Part shown: positions 6,970 to 17,833 of the stretch, piece after piece
Layout: the number at the start of each line of letters is the position of its first letter
Position numbering within the stretch: the first letter of the stretch is position 1
Source of the DNA: Echinicola marina
Lineage (GTDB): Bacteria > Bacteroidota > Bacteroidia > Cytophagales > Cyclobacteriaceae
Assembly: GCF_020463795.1 (NCBI RefSeq)
Contig: NZ_CP080025.1
Location: forward strand, 2,911,501 to 2,975,500
Direction of reading: 5' to 3'
DNA length: 64,000 bases
Program-made: the position numbers and the translations under genes
Notes under the pieces: generated by a model
Database searches by the model: none
Seen by the model: the letters and a program-made list of their open reading frames with translations, nothing else
What the model was told of the DNA's origin: nothing

Positions 6970-9015
6970 TCAGTCCTTTTTCTCGCTTAGGCTTTCTTCT
7001 ATGTCTGAAGAGCTATCTCCTTTTTTAGCGGCAGCCTTTTTTTCTTCCAGTTCTTTTTCGTCAACTTTTCTGGTAAATGCTTCATAGGTGGTTTCACTGT
7101 CAAAAGGTCGTTTACCAATAAGTTTTTCTAGGTCAGATTGGAAGATTATCTCTTTTTCCAATAGTTCTTGGGCCAAGGTCTCCAATTCTGGTTTTCGATG
7201 ACTCAAAAGGTCTTTGGTTCTTTCGTAGGCAAAATTGATTAGCTTTCTAACTTCCTCATCAATTGTTTCCGCAGTGGACTCAGAGTAGGGCTTGCTGAAT
7301 TTGTAATCATTTCCTTTGCTATCATAGAAAGAAACATTGCCAATTTTATCATTCATACCATAGACCGAAACGATAGAATAAGCCATTTTGGTCACTCTTT
7401 CCAGATCACTAAGTGCGCCTGTTGAAATCTTGCCAAAGACAATTTCTTCAGCAGCACGGCCACCAAGTGTCATGCACATTTCGTCAATCAATTGCTCTGT
7501 TTGATAAAGGAATTGTTCTTTCGGCAAATATTGCGCGTAACCTAATGCAGCAATTCCCCTTGGTACAATACTTACCTTTACCAAAGGATCAGCATGCTCC
7601 AGGAACCAGCCTGCCACGGCATGGCCAGCCTCATGATAGGCAACAATCTTTTTCTCTTCCGGGGAGATGATTTTGTTTTTCTTCTCAAGACCACCAATCA
7701 CCCTATCAACGGCATCTTGGAAATCCTGCATATCAACAGCTGCTTTATTTCTTCTTGCGGCAATAAGGGCCGCTTCATTACAAACATTGGCAATTTCAGC
7801 ACCAGCAAAGCCTGGAGTTTGCGCAGCCAGTTTTTTAGGATCAATATCAGAGCTGGTCTTAATAGGTTTTAGGTGAACCTTGAAAATGGCTTCTCTACCC
7901 AAAATGTCAGGCTTGTCAATACTGATCTGACGGTCAAATCTACCTGCTCTCAATAGGGCGCTATCCAATACATCAGGTCGGTTAGTGGCAGCCAATACAA
8001 TGACACCAGTGTCCGTACCGAAACCATCCATTTCTACCAATAGGGAGTTCAGTGTGTTTTCACGCTCGTCATTTGATCCGGGCATTTGGCCTTTACCCCT
8101 TGAACGTCCAATGGCATCTATCTCATCAATAAAGATGATACAAGGTGCTTTTTCTTTGGCTTGCTTGAAGAGGTCACGTACCCTGGCGGCCCCTACACCC
8201 ACAAACATTTCGACAAAGTCAGAACCTGAAAGTGTAAAGAATGGAACACCCGCTTCACCAGCCACTGCTTTGGCCAACAAGGTCTTACCAGTACCTGGAG
8301 GTCCTACCAATAATGCTCCCTTAGGGATTTTACCACCAAGTTTGGTGAATTTGGAAGGGTTCTTAAGGAATTCAACAATTTCTTGTACTTCCTCTTTTGC
8401 CTCATCCAGTCCGGCTACATTATCAAAAGTGATTTTGACCTTGTTCTCTGCATCAAACAGCTGAGCTTTGGATTTGCCTACGTTAAAGATCTGTCCACCT
8501 GGTCCGCTTGGTCCAGCCATTCTTCTCATCATGATCCAGAAAAGGAAGAATACCAAGATCAAGAAGCCAAAGCTACCAAACCAGTTGCCCCAACTTTCTT
8601 CTTTTTTGGCTGAAGTACCTATTCTTTGATCTTCAGGGAGTTTAGCTTCCAGTTTGTCAAAATCTTCTTCAAATTTATCAACAGAGGCTACAGTAATCTT
8701 GTAGTGAGGACCAGTTGGATTAAAGAAAGGATTTTGGGATTCTAGTTCGTCTTTATAGCGCTGGTTTTCCAGAGCTTCCTCTTTCAGGGTGACTTCCACA
8801 TAATTTTGGTTGTAGACCACCACTACCTTCTTCACATCATTGCTCAGGACCATGTCCTCAAACCGCTTCATCGTAATGTCAATGACCGCGCTCCTTTGGT
8901 TGAACCAAGTGATGCCGATCAGCACAATGACCGCAGTGACGATTAGCCAAAGCTGGAAATTGGGCTTTTGGGGCGGTTTGGGAATGAATTTTTTATTTTT
9001 GTTTTTATCACTCAT
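6970..9015 (-). CDS. ftsH: ATP-dependent zinc metalloprotease FtsH
   Basis: A 681-aa membrane AAA+ protease for quality control of membrane and regulatory proteins. Order: short N-terminus, TM1 (about 21-38), periplasmic domain, TM2 (about 148-163), AAA+ domain with Walker A GPPGTGKT (238-245) and Walker B IIFIDEID (293-300), second region of homology ([20 protein letters not shown]), then the peptidase with zinc motif HEAGH (461-465). The C-terminus is a charged Lys/Glu/Ser-rich tail. It lies 65 bp behind rsfS on the same strand and is followed by a strong terminator. The identification is certain. Confidence 0.98.
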   Translation of the reverse strand: MSDKNKNKKFIPKPPQKPNFQLWLIVTAVIVLIGITWFNQRSAVIDITMKRFEDMVLSNDVKKVVVVYNQNYVEVTLKEEALENQRYKDELESQNPFFNPTGPHYKITVASVDKFEEDFDKLEAKLPEDQRIGTSAKKEESWGNWFGSFGFLILVFFLFWIMMRRMAGPSGPGGQIFNVGKSKAQLFDAENKVKITFDNVAGLDEAKEEVQEIVEFLKNPSKFTKLGGKIPKGALLVGPPGTGKTLLAKAVAGEAGVPFFTLSGSDFVEMFVGVGAARVRDLFKQAKEKAPCIIFIDEIDAIGRSRGKGQMPGSNDERENTLNSLLVEMDGFGTDTGVIVLAATNRPDVLDSALLRAGRFDRQISIDKPDILGREAIFKVHLKPIKTSSDIDPKKLAAQTPGFAGAEIANVCNEAALIAARRNKAAVDMQDFQDAVDRVIGGLEKKNKIISPEEKKIVAYHEAGHAVAGWFLEHADPLVKVSIVPRGIAALGYAQYLPKEQFLYQTEQLIDEMCMTLGGRAAEEIVFGKISTGALSDLERVTKMAYSIVSVYGMNDKIGNVSFYDSKGNDYKFSKPYSESTAETIDEEVRKLINFAYERTKDLLSHRKPELETLAQELLEKEIIFQSDLEKLIGKRPFDSETTYEAFTRKVDEKELEEKKAAAKKGDSSSDIEESLSEKKD

Positions 9016-9080
9016 CGTTTAAATATTAATTCAATAAACTTTAGGTAAAACGGATTTAAAAAATGAAAGTTTACAAAGAC

Positions 9081-9428
9081 TTAATTTATATGGGTGACTT
9101 TTGCATCGCCCCACAAATCTTCAAGTCCATAAAACTCTCTTTTATCTTTCAGGAAAACATGGGCTACCACATCAACATAATCTACCAAAATCCATTGTAG
9201 ATTATTTTTTCCTTCACTTCTCCACGGCTTTTCTTCGTTGGATTTGAAAACTTCTTCTTCGATTGAATCAGAAATGGCTTCTACTTGAGTGTCTGATTGG
9301 CCGGAACAAATCACAAAAAAATCGGAAACAGAATTATTGATATCCCTCAAATCCATCACCACGATATCGGAAGCTTTTTTTTCTTCCATCCCTTTCACGA
9401 TTAATTTACTCAGCTCTTCTGCTGTCAT
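9081..9428 (-). CDS. rsfS: Ribosomal silencing factor RsfS (Iojap family)
   Basis: A 115-aa protein of the usual RsfS length. The family core is complete: KASDIVVMDLRDINNSVSDF, FVICSGQSDTQVEAISDSI, WRSEGKNNLQWILVDYVDVV and the end VHVF-like AHVFLKDKREFYGLEDLW. Members bind ribosomal protein uL14 and block 30S/50S joining in poor nutrient conditions. It is first in a probable rsfS-ftsH operon, an arrangement common in Bacteroidota, and is divergent from birA with under 100 bp between starts. Confidence 0.95.
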   Translation of the reverse strand: MTAEELSKLIVKGMEEKKASDIVVMDLRDINNSVSDFFVICSGQSDTQVEAISDSIEEEVFKSNEEKPWRSEGKNNLQWILVDYVDVVAHVFLKDKREFYGLEDLWGDAKVTHIN

Positions 9429-9481
9429 ACTTTTGTTGTAATTTTACAATATCATAATTAACGCCACAATAAAAGGATAAA

Positions 9482-9489
9482 TATCTTTA
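9482..9489 (+). promoter_or_regulatory. Possible -7 element for birA
   Basis: TATCTTTA matches TAnnTTTG except for the last base and lies 28 bp before the preferred ATG. No good -33 element was found. It sits in an A+T-rich partial palindrome (CAATAAA...TTTATTG, 9467-9492). Confidence 0.35.
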
Positions 9490-9516
9490 TTGTGCGACAA
9501 AATAACTAATAAATTG

Positions 9517-10275
9517 ATGCATAAAATCCTTGCCAATACTGTTTTTCTGGGGAAAGATATTATTTATCTGACAGAGTGTCACTCTACCAATGACATAGCC
9601 GCACAGAAAATCAAAGATGGTGCCGCCAAAGAAGGTAGTATTATTATTACTGACAAGCAAACCAAGGGAAGGGGGCAGCGGGGCAATAGGTGGTTTAGTG
9701 AGCCAGAAGTAAACCTGACTTTTTCCCTGGTTTTATCCCCCCTTTTTCTGAATGCCAGGTCTCATTTTGAGCTGAACAGGGTGGTTTCTTTAGCGGTTTT
9801 GGAAGTTTTTAGTGCGTTGGCTGATGGGATCAAAGTGAAATGGCCCAATGATATAGTACACGAAAAAGAAGGGAAGTTAGGCGGGATTTTAATAGAAAAT
9901 AGTATCAGCAGAAACAATATAGAGTCCTCCATTGTGGGTATAGGCTTGAATATTAACCAACTGGATTTTCCGTTCCCCGGTCCTACATCATTGGCAAAGT
10001 TAAGTGGCCAGATTTATGATAAGTGGGAAATAATGGGGCGTATTTTGTCAGCAATAGAGAAAAGATACCTTCAGTTGAAAAAGAATGATTTGAAGCAATT
10101 ACATTCAGATTATTTGAACAACCTTTATTTGAAAGATGTTTGGTCGAGATATGAGGATATAGATGGGCGATTCACTGGCAGAATAGTAGGGGTGAGCGAT
10201 GAAGGAAAATTGCTCATAGAGAAAAACAATAGGGATTTAAACCATTATGTCTTCAAAGAAGTTAAATTCATCTAA
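9517..10275 (+). CDS. birA: Biotin--[acetyl-CoA-carboxylase] ligase
   Basis: About 252 aa. It activates biotin with ATP and attaches it to the carboxyl-carrier protein. The adenylate loop reads TKGRGQRGNRWFSEP (consensus GRGRxGRxW), followed by VKWPNDI and KLGGILIE, the biotin pocket and catalytic Lys region. It lacks the N-terminal DNA-binding domain of E. coli BirA, so it is a ligase only. The ATG at 9517 is chosen over an in-frame TTG at 9490, since the extra nine residues have no counterpart in the family and overlap the likely promoter. Confidence 0.92.
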   Translation: MHKILANTVFLGKDIIYLTECHSTNDIAAQKIKDGAAKEGSIIITDKQTKGRGQRGNRWFSEPEVNLTFSLVLSPLFLNARSHFELNRVVSLAVLEVFSALADGIKVKWPNDIVHEKEGKLGGILIENSISRNNIESSIVGIGLNINQLDFPFPGPTSLAKLSGQIYDKWEIMGRILSAIEKRYLQLKKNDLKQLHSDYLNNLYLKDVWSRYEDIDGRFTGRIVGVSDEGKLLIEKNNRDLNHYVFKEVKFI

Positions 10276-10347
10276 GTAGCTTATTATGTAATGTCTAGGG
10301 GATTGAGTAAATTTGTGATCCGAAATTAATATCAAAACGATAAATTC

Positions 10348-11664
10348 ATGTCAGAAACTAAATCAAAATACGTCAAGTATAAAGTAAAAGACATCTCTTT
10401 GGCTGAATGGGGCCGAAAAGAAATTAAATTGGCTGAGGCCGAAATGCCAGGATTGATGGCTTTAAGAGCTGAGTATGGCGCATCAAAGCCCCTAAAAGGA
10501 GCTAGAATTGCAGGTTGTCTTCACATGACCATTCAAACAGCCGTTTTGATTGAAACCTTGGTTGAATTAGGTGCTGAGGTGACTTGGTCTTCTTGTAATA
10601 TATTCTCCACCCAAGACCATGCCGCTGCCGCTATTGCCGCTGCAGGAATATCTGTTTATGCATGGAAAGGCCTTTCTGAAGAAGAATTTGACTGGTGTAT
10701 AGCGCAAACATTGTTCTTTGGTGAAGAGCAAAAGCCATTGAATATGATTCTTGATGATGGTGGTGACTTGACCAATATGGTATTGGATAAATACCCTGAA
10801 TTGGTGGCTGACATCAAGGGATTATCAGAAGAAACTACCACAGGTGTTCACAGGCTTTATGAAAGAATGAAGAATGGAACGCTTCCGATGCCTGCTATCA
10901 ACGTAAATGACTCTGTAACCAAGTCTAAGTTTGACAATAAATATGGTTGTAAAGAATCTTTGGTAGATGCCATCAGAAGAGCTACCGATGTGATGTTGGC
11001 TGGTAAAGTAGCTGTAGTAGGTGGATATGGTGATGTTGGAAAAGGATCTGCGGCTTCTCTTCGAGGTGCTGGAGCCAGAGTGATCGTTACTGAAATTGAT
11101 CCTATCTGTGCGCTTCAGGCTTCAATGGATGGCTTTGAAGTGAAGAAAATGATCGATGCTGCTGCTGAAGCTGATATCGTAGTTACTGCTACAGGTAACA
11201 AAGACATCATCACCGGTGAGCATTTTAAAGTGATGAAGGACAAAACCATCGTTTGTAATATCGGTCACTTTGACAATGAAATCGATGTGGCATGGTTAAA
11301 TACCAATTATGGTCATACCAAGGATGAAATCAAGCCTCAGGTAGATCTTTATAATGTTGATGGGAATGATATCATCCTTCTAGCAGAAGGTAGATTGGTG
11401 AACCTAGGCTGCGCTACTGGACACCCTTCATTTGTGATGTCAAATTCCTTTACCAACCAAACCTTGGCTCAGTTGGAGTTATGGACCAATACAGACCATT
11501 ATGAAAATAAAGTATATGTATTGCCTAAGCACTTGGATGAAAAAGTTGCTGAGCTTCACTTGAGTAAATTAGGTGTGGAATTGGAAACATTGACTGAAGA
11601 GCAAGCTAAATATATCGGTGTAGAAGTGGCTGGTCCATTTAAGCCTGATTATTATAGATACTAA
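10348..11664 (+). CDS. ahcY: Adenosylhomocysteinase
   Basis: A 438-aa NAD-dependent enzyme that splits S-adenosylhomocysteine to homocysteine and adenosine, keeping methylation reactions running. Clear motifs: [16 protein letters not shown] near residue 85, [18 protein letters not shown], the Rossmann loop [24 protein letters not shown], and the C-terminal KPDYYRY that closes the NAD site of the neighbouring subunit. A terminator follows at 11687-11711. A SAM-I-like riboswitch elsewhere in the window (56711) belongs to the same metabolic cycle. Confidence 0.98.
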   Translation: MSETKSKYVKYKVKDISLAEWGRKEIKLAEAEMPGLMALRAEYGASKPLKGARIAGCLHMTIQTAVLIETLVELGAEVTWSSCNIFSTQDHAAAAIAAAGISVYAWKGLSEEEFDWCIAQTLFFGEEQKPLNMILDDGGDLTNMVLDKYPELVADIKGLSEETTTGVHRLYERMKNGTLPMPAINVNDSVTKSKFDNKYGCKESLVDAIRRATDVMLAGKVAVVGGYGDVGKGSAASLRGAGARVIVTEIDPICALQASMDGFEVKKMIDAAAEADIVVTATGNKDIITGEHFKVMKDKTIVCNIGHFDNEIDVAWLNTNYGHTKDEIKPQVDLYNVDGNDIILLAEGRLVNLGCATGHPSFVMSNSFTNQTLAQLELWTNTDHYENKVYVLPKHLDEKVAELHLSKLGVELETLTEEQAKYIGVEVAGPFKPDYYRY

Positions 11665-11686
11665 TCTTGGGATTGGGACAAATATT

Positions 11687-11711
11687 AAAAAGCCGCTGAT
11701 TAGCGGCTTTT
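11687..11711 (+). terminator. Terminator of ahcY
   Basis: Stem AGCCGCT / AGCGGCT (11691-11697 with 11702-11708), flanked by AAAA and followed by a run of seven T after the stem. Confidence 0.9.
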
Positions 11712-11803
11712 TTTGTACCCATGTTTTCTTGATGAATTTCTGAATTTCAGATAACAAAGGTTTTTTTAGGTATATTGGATAAATCCTTAAAATCAAAATA
11801 ACC

Positions 11804-12676
11804 ATGAAATACACGCAGGGAATGCTTAGGCAAGATGCTTTAAAAGGTAAAACCATTTTGATTACTGGAGGAGGGACGGGGCTTGGGAGATCCATGGCGG
11901 AATATTTTTTGGAGCTGGGGGCAAATCTGGTGATCAGTAGTAGAAGATTGGAAGTCCTAAAGGATACTGCACAGCAACTTCAGCAAAATAAAGAAGGGAA
12001 AGTATTGCCATTAGCCTGTGATGTGCGGGATGCGGAGCAGGTAGAGATGATGTTTGAACAGGCAGTAGCTGAGTTTGGGGCAGTGGATGCGGTAGTCAAT
12101 AATGCAGCAGGAAATTTTATCAGTCCAACAGAAAAGTTGTCATCCAATGCTTTTCATACGATAATTGATATTGTTTTAAAGGGTAGCGTCAATATGACCA
12201 TGACAGCAGGGAAACAATGGATAACAACGAATCAGCCAGGCGTATTTTTAAATATTGTTACCACCTATGCATGGACGGGTTCTGCCTATGTGGTTCCCAG
12301 TGCTACAGCAAAAGCAGGGGTATTGGCGATGACCAGGTCTCTAGCGGTGGAATGGGCAAAATATAATATCCGCTCCAATGCAATTGCTCAGGGACCATTT
12401 CCTACTGAAGGGGCTTGGAGTCGGCTTTTGCCAGCTGATTTGGCCAATAAGTTTGACCCTGCAAAAAAGATACCCTTAAAAAGAGTTGGAGAGCATCAAG
12501 AGCTGGCCAATTTAGCTGCTTACCTCGTTTCAGATTTTTCAGCATATGTCAATGGCGAGGTGATCACCATTGACGGAGGAGAATGGTTAAAGGGAGCTGG
12601 GGAATTTAACCATTTAGAGCAAGTTCCTGATGAATTATGGGAACAGCTGTCAGATATGCGCAAGAAAAAAGGATGA
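11804..12676 (+). CDS. SDR family oxidoreductase (2,4-dienoyl-CoA reductase-like)
   Basis: A 290-aa classical-type short-chain dehydrogenase. Cofactor loop TGGGTGLG near residue 21, SSRRLEVL for NADP preference, and NNAAGNF. The active-site stretch reads TTYAWTGSAYVVPSATAKAG: instead of a normal YxxxK it has the S-x-T-AKAG arrangement seen in 2,4-dienoyl-CoA reductases, which help degrade unsaturated fatty acids. The C-terminal ITIDGGEW is intact. It stands alone between the ahcY terminator and a convergent gene only 1 bp away. The substrate is inferred from family resemblance. Confidence 0.8.
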   Translation: MKYTQGMLRQDALKGKTILITGGGTGLGRSMAEYFLELGANLVISSRRLEVLKDTAQQLQQNKEGKVLPLACDVRDAEQVEMMFEQAVAEFGAVDAVVNNAAGNFISPTEKLSSNAFHTIIDIVLKGSVNMTMTAGKQWITTNQPGVFLNIVTTYAWTGSAYVVPSATAKAGVLAMTRSLAVEWAKYNIRSNAIAQGPFPTEGAWSRLLPADLANKFDPAKKIPLKRVGEHQELANLAAYLVSDFSAYVNGEVITIDGGEWLKGAGEFNHLEQVPDELWEQLSDMRKKKG

Positions 12677-12677
12677 G

Positions 12678-13199
12678 CTATTCTGATTTGAGCCCGATAA
12701 ATTCGTGTGACTCATCAAATTTTAAGCCTAAGGTATAATTCCATGTGGGCAGATAGTTATGAATGGTATTGGGTTCAAGACTGGAAGTTTCTATAAAGTA
12801 CCATTGGTCACTGGATACCTTGGATACAGCAATGAGCGTAATGTGATTAATGATTTCACCGCCTGGGACCTTGATTTTGGTGGTTACAGGAACCAGTGCA
12901 TGCGTTTCTCCCGAACAATGAGTGAACTTTTCGATTTTTCCTATCTCATAGCTTTCTACCTTCATGTTTCTAATTTTTAATAGATCAGAGGCAACTTCCA
13001 AAGCGTGGATTATGGCTTCTTTTCCTCCGGATTTTTTAAGAATTACAGGGTAGGTATAGCCGGCCAAGCTTTCAAAGTCTTCATCTAAATTTGCTTGAGC
13101 ATATTTTTCTGCGGCTTGCTGAATCCCAGAAGGGGATTGTGCTATTGAAATATTAACAAACAAGCAAATAATGATTGTAGTGGTTAATGCTTTGATCAT
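12678..13199 (-). CDS. Exported protein of unknown function
   Basis: A 173-aa protein with a signal peptide (MIKALTTTIIICLFVNISIAQ). The mature part begins with helices (GIQQAAEKYAQANLDEDFESLAGYTYPVIL), then beta strands with TLIAVSKVSSDQWYFIETS. This order, including a W-Y-F-I strand, is like the NTF2/SnoaL cone fold often found in periplasmic Bacteroidota proteins. Two gene ends converge here, so it is monocistronic or pairs with nothing obvious. No catalytic residues can be named. Confidence 0.65.
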   Translation of the reverse strand: MIKALTTTIIICLFVNISIAQSPSGIQQAAEKYAQANLDEDFESLAGYTYPVILKKSGGKEAIIHALEVASDLLKIRNMKVESYEIGKIEKFTHCSGETHALVPVTTKIKVPGGEIINHITLIAVSKVSSDQWYFIETSSLEPNTIHNYLPTWNYTLGLKFDESHEFIGLKSE

Positions 13200-13288
13200 G
13201 AGTTAGATAGCTTGTGGTTTGTAAAAGTAAAACACAAAGATTATAAATGCAATATCTGTAATAATAAGTAATTTTTAGTTGATGATAT

Positions 13289-13477
13289 TTATTGTTCAAT
13301 AGGGTTTGTTGTGAAATTTGTAATTTCTCCCTTTTCTATTGTAAAACTCACTTCAATGGGCTGACAGCATACTTCACAATCCTCAATGTATTTTTGAGAA
13401 CTTATACTCAAATCAAGCAATATTGAAATGCGGGAAAAGCAATGGGGGCAAATGAAAAATTGTTCTTTAGTTAGCAT
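13289..13477 (-). CDS. CPXCG-motif cysteine-rich protein
   Basis: A 62-aa protein with CPHC at about residues 10-13 and the signature QKYIEDCEVCCQPIEVSF, which matches the Cys_rich_CPXG family of probable zinc-binding proteins. In the family the first knuckle is usually CPxCG; here the Gly is Phe. It is divergent from the metal-efflux island, with 82 bp between the two starts. The function of the family is not known. Confidence 0.8.
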   Translation of the reverse strand: MLTKEQFFICPHCFSRISILLDLSISSQKYIEDCEVCCQPIEVSFTIEKGEITNFTTNPIEQ

Positions 13478-13539
13478 AGATGAGCGGGATTTGTTTAAAA
13501 TCTACAAAAATTATATAACTTTAACTGATAAAGCTTTTC

Positions 13540-13547
13540 TATATTTG
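13540..13547 (+). promoter_or_regulatory. -7 element at the head of the metal-efflux island
   Basis: TATATTTG is an exact match to the Bacteroidetes -7 consensus TAnnTTTG. It lies only 12 bp before the ATG of the HYC_CC_PP gene, so the transcript would be nearly leaderless. No clear TTTG was found at the expected -33 distance. Confidence 0.45.
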
Positions 13548-13559
13548 TTATCTACAACC

Positions 13560-13946
13560 ATGCGAAAGCTGTTTCAAATATCGCTATTAATAATTTATTG
13601 CTGCTTCAATGCAGGTTTGAGTTATTCTATGCACTATTGTGGAGAGCAGTTGGAAGCCATTAATTTTTTTGCAGAGGAGAAGAATTGTTGTGCAGATGGA
13701 GAGGAAATGCCTGGATGTTGCGATGATGTGCCCAAGACAGCATTGCAGAATGCTGAGCAAAACACACTAAAAACCGTCAATTTACAATTTATTACTTCGG
13801 TATTCCTGCCTTATCCTCATTTATTGGCAGATATTATTGCGTGTATTTCTTGGAGTCAAGAAGAAGAAGCGGTAGCTTTTCCAATGGATAATGCACCGCC
13901 TAGAGATTTACCTTTATATATAGAAAACGAGATTTTTTTGATTTAG
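13560..13946 (+). CDS. HYC_CC_PP family protein (copper-island small exported protein)
   Basis: About 128 aa from the ATG at 13560, which follows the -7 element and precedes a signal peptide (LFQISLLIIYCCFNAGLSYS); a longer reading from 13428 would run back through the promoter. The mature start is MHYCGEQL, followed by a CC pair (KNCCADGEEMPGCCDD) and a C-terminal NAPPRDLP: the HYC, CC and PP marks of a family found beside heavy-metal pumps in Bacteroidota. It is probably periplasmic or membrane-attached; a metal-binding role is inferred from the Cys/His motifs and from position at the head of the CusABC cluster. Confidence 0.8.
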   Translation: MRKLFQISLLIIYCCFNAGLSYSMHYCGEQLEAINFFAEEKNCCADGEEMPGCCDDVPKTALQNAEQNTLKTVNLQFITSVFLPYPHLLADIIACISWSQEEEAVAFPMDNAPPRDLPLYIENEIFLI

Positions 13947-14052
13947 CCTTATTGGTGAGGGTGTTTTTTCCTTACCGAAATCTCAAGGTCATCCTTACGG
14001 TGGCTGTTACCACATAATTTATAAAAATATTACAAGCATTAAAATTAAGGCT

Positions 14053-17000
14053 ATGCTTAATGCTATCATTAAATTCTTTCTAGAGAACAAACTGGTAACG
14101 GTACTTTTATTACTGTTATTAGTGGCTTGGGGCTTGGGGCTTGGTGGTTATCCCTTTTAAATGGGATACGGGTTTTTTACCCAGTGATCCAGTCCCTGTT
14201 GACGCTATCCCGGACATAGGAGAAAATCAACAGATAGTTTTCACAGAGTGGATGGGACAATCTCCGCAGGATGTGGAAGATCAAATCACCTACCCTTTGA
14301 CCACTTCATTGCTTGGCTTGCCAGGAGTGAAGTCGATTAGATCCTCTTCCATGTTTGGGATTTCCAGTATCTATATCATATTTCAAGATGAAGTAGATTA
14401 TTATTGGAGTAGGTCTAGGATATTGGAAAAATTAAATTCTTTACCCTCCAATTTGCTCCCTGATAATGTCCAACCAAAGTTAGGGCCTGATGCTACCGCT
14501 TTGGGACAGGTGTACTGGTACACCCTAGAGGGGAGAGATCAACAAGGTAGGCCAGCTGGTGGATGGGACTTACAGGAATTAAGATCCATACAGGATTTTT
14601 ACGTGCGCTATGGGCTGGCAGGTGTGGAAGGGGTGGCAGAAGTAGCATCTGTCGGAGGGATGGAAAAGGAATATCAAGTGGACCTCGATCCAAATGCCAT
14701 GAAGGCTTATGGTGTTTCAATGATGGAAGTTAGGGAGGCACTTAAGAAGACCAACCAAGATATGGGTGCAAATACCCTTGAAATCAATCAAGTGGAGTAT
14801 TATGTTCGGGGACTGGGGTATGTGAAGGATATTTCAGATATAGAAGAGACAGTTGTGAAAGTGAATGATAATGTTCCGCTTAGAATCCAGGACATCGCCC
14901 GGGTCAATATTGGTCCGGCGGATCGGTCTATGAAAGGTATTTTGGACAAGGCAGGGGCAGAAGCTGTAGGAGGAGTTGTCGTGGCCAGGTACGGAGACAA
15001 TCCCATGGCAGTGATAGAAAATGTCAAATCAAAAATAGAAGAACTTAGTGCGGGGCTTCCTGAGAAGGAACTGGAAGATGGCAGGCTTTCCAAAGTCACC
15101 ATTGTTCCCTTTTATGATCGTTCCAACCTTATTATGGAAACTTTGGGTACGCTCAATGATGCCATTATACTACAGATACTGATGACCATCGTGGTGATTA
15201 TGGTAATGGTTTATAATCTTCGGGCATCCTTGCTGATATCTGCCATTTTGCCTTTGGCGGTATTGACCTGTTTTATATTCATGAAATATGTAGGGATAGA
15301 TGCGAATATAGTAGCACTTTCTGGTATTGCCATTGCTATTGGGACCATGGTGGATTTAGGGATCATTTTAAATGAAAATATCCTTAAACATATTGATGAA
15401 GCTCCCAAAGGACAAAGCCTATTAAAGACCGTTTATGAAGGGACCACGGAAGTGGCTACAGCGATCATTACGGCAGTATCCACCACCATTGTCAGTTTCT
15501 TCCCTGTTTTTACTTTGCAGGCTGCAGAAGGGAAATTGTTCGGACCATTGGCCTACACCAAAACTTTTGCGTTGGTGTCGGCATTATTATTTACCCTTTT
15601 GATCATGCCAGCATTTGCTCATTGGGTGTTTGGGATCAAAAATGGAGGGATATTTTGGAAAAAATGGGGAAATATAGGAATGATCCTGATAGGGCTTATC
15701 ACTTTGTACTGGTTTACTCTACCTGCATTGGTGCTGATTGGTATAGGAGTCAATAATTACCTTTTATACGCCAAGCAAGATCAATACATTAAATTTCACA
15801 CCCCTATTTTGGTGGTCATGGCAGTATTGGCAGTTTCATGGTTACTGGCAAGTACCTGGGTGCCTCTGGGTGCTTCGGTGAGTACCTTTGCCAATTTTAT
15901 TTTTGTGCTCTTGAGCATAGGGTTGGTATTGGGTTTGTTTTCACTGTTTATAAGGTATTATGAAAACCTTCTTTCTTGGTGCTTGGCCAATAAACTGAAA
16001 TTTCTAGTTCTTCCACTTTTGATGATGTTCTTTGGACTCAATATTTGGTTGGGCTTTTCCAGCATTTTTGGTGGAATTGCCGAGGGCTTTGATCGATTGG
16101 GATGGAATATTCGAACCACCTCTTTTTATAGCAAGATGGTCCATGCCTTTCCTGGAATGGGTGAGGAGTTTATGCCGGCATTGGATGAGGGAGCTTTTTT
16201 GCTAATGCCTACTTCCATGCCCCATTCTGGTGTAGAGGCGAACCAGAAGATTGTTCAGCAGCTTGATTTGCTGGTCAATAGTATTCCAGAAGTAGCTTCA
16301 GTAGTAGGGAAAGCAGGCCGGGCAGATACTCCTTTAGATCCGGCGCCTATGTCCATGTTCGAAAATATTATTTTATACAAACCTGAGTTTAAATCAGATG
16401 AAAATGGTCGGAAAATAAGATATGCAGTTAACGATAAGGGCGAATTTAGAAGAAATGAGCAAGGTGGGCTTATTGAGGATAAAAACGGTGAGTATTTCCG
16501 TCAGTGGAGGGAGCATATCCAATCTCCTGATGATATATGGAAAGAAATTTCATCTGTGGCCAATCTCCCAGGGGTAACATCTGCTCCCAAGCTACAGCCT
16601 ATAGAAACCAGGCTTTTAATGCTCCAAACAGGAATGAGGGCGCCTATCGGTTTAAAAGTTTATGGGCCGGATTTAAAGACTATTGAGGAATTTAGTCTGG
16701 AGATAGAACAATACCTAAAAGAAGTGCCTGGAGTAAAACCAGCTTCGGTTTTTGCAGACAGGACATTAGGAAAGCCTTATTTGGAACTGGATTTGGACAG
16801 ACAGGCCATTGCTAGGTATGGTTTGAATGTAGAGGATGTTCAGGAAACCATTAAAGCAGCATTGGGAGGTGTGAAATTAAGTTCTACCGTAGAGGGGCGG
16901 GAACGTTTTGATATTCGGGCCAGATATGCTAGAGAGTTTAGAAATAATCCTGATGCAATTGAGCAGCTCTTGGTAAGCACTTCTGATGGACAGCAGATTC

Positions 17001-17833
17001 CTATTGGAGAGATGGCCAAACTGCAATACAGACCTGGACCAAAGATGATCAAAAGTGAGGATTCATTTTTGGTAGGATACGTCTTACTGGATAAGGAACC
17101 TGGAGTGGCGGAGGTGACTGTAGTTGAAAATGCCCAGGATTATCTTAAAAATAAGATTGAAAGAGGAGAATTGAAGGTTCCTACAGGTGTGAGCTATAAA
17201 TTCTCTGGTTCATACGAAAACCAAGTAAGGGCAGAAAAGAGGTTGTCCTTGGTGATCCCTATTTGTCTTATCGTGATATTTCTGATCCTGTATTTTCAGT
17301 TTCGTTCCGTGGCAGTGACCAGCTTTATCTTTTCGGCCATTGCCATGGCATTTTCAGGTGGTTTTATTATGCTATGGTTTTACGGACAAGCTTGGTTCTT
17401 GGATTTTAATGTGTTGGGAACTTCCATGCGGGAACTCTTTCAGGTTCGGGAGTTCAATTTAAGTGTGGCTGTCTGGGTAGGTTTTATAGCATTGTTCGGT
17501 ATTGCTACGGATGACGGAGTGGTGATGGCCACCTATTTAAAGCAAAGTTTTGAAAAAAGGGAAACCGAATCCATAGCAGAAATCCGGACAGCAGTCATCT
17601 CAGCAGGAATAAGAAGAGTAAGACCTTGTTTGATGACCTCAGCCACCACTCTGTTGGCTTTATTGCCTGTTCTCACTTCAACGGGTAGAGGTGCTGATAT
17701 TATGATTCCTATGGCTATTCCATCATTCGGGGGGATGATGGTGGCTTTGATATCCCTGTTTATAGTGCCTGTGCTTTATAGTTGGTGGGAAGAATTAAAA
17801 TGGAGTAAACTCAATTTTAAAAAAGAGCAATGA
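14053..17833 (+). CDS. cusA: CusA/CzcA-type heavy-metal RND efflux pump, frameshifted at N-terminus
   Basis: The inner-membrane pump of a tripartite Cu/Ag (or related metal) exporter. The ATG at 14053 opens a typical start (MLNAIIKFFLENKLVTVLL), but this frame stops at 14158-14160. The rest, about 1230 aa, is in another frame from 14141 (VVIPFKWDTGFLPSDP). Removing one copy of a 7-bp tandem repeat (14124-14144) restores one frame of about 1257 aa with a normal first membrane helix. Family marks: LGPDATALGQVYWYTLEG, the membrane acidic motif GTMVDLGIILNENI, ALDEGAFLLMPTSMP, and ATDDGVVMATYL. Re-initiation at TTG 14141 or GTG 14144 would give a pump without its first helix. The frameshift may be real variation or a sequencing error. 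Confidence 0.9.
14124..14144 (+). repeat. Three perfect 7-bp tandem copies inside cusA
   Basis: GGCTTGG three times (14124-14130, 14131-14137, 14138-14144). Two copies would keep cusA in frame; three shift it by one base. The position, codons 24-30 in the first membrane helix, and the exact tandem nature are those of a slipped-strand site. Confidence 0.9.

Noticed and set aside
9490-9516. TTG start for birA
   Set aside because: Non-homologous nine residues overlapping a likely promoter; the ATG at 9517 fits the family.
13428-13559. N-terminal extension of the HYC_CC_PP protein
   Set aside because: It would run over the -7 element and place 44 residues before the signal peptide; the ATG at 13560 is better.
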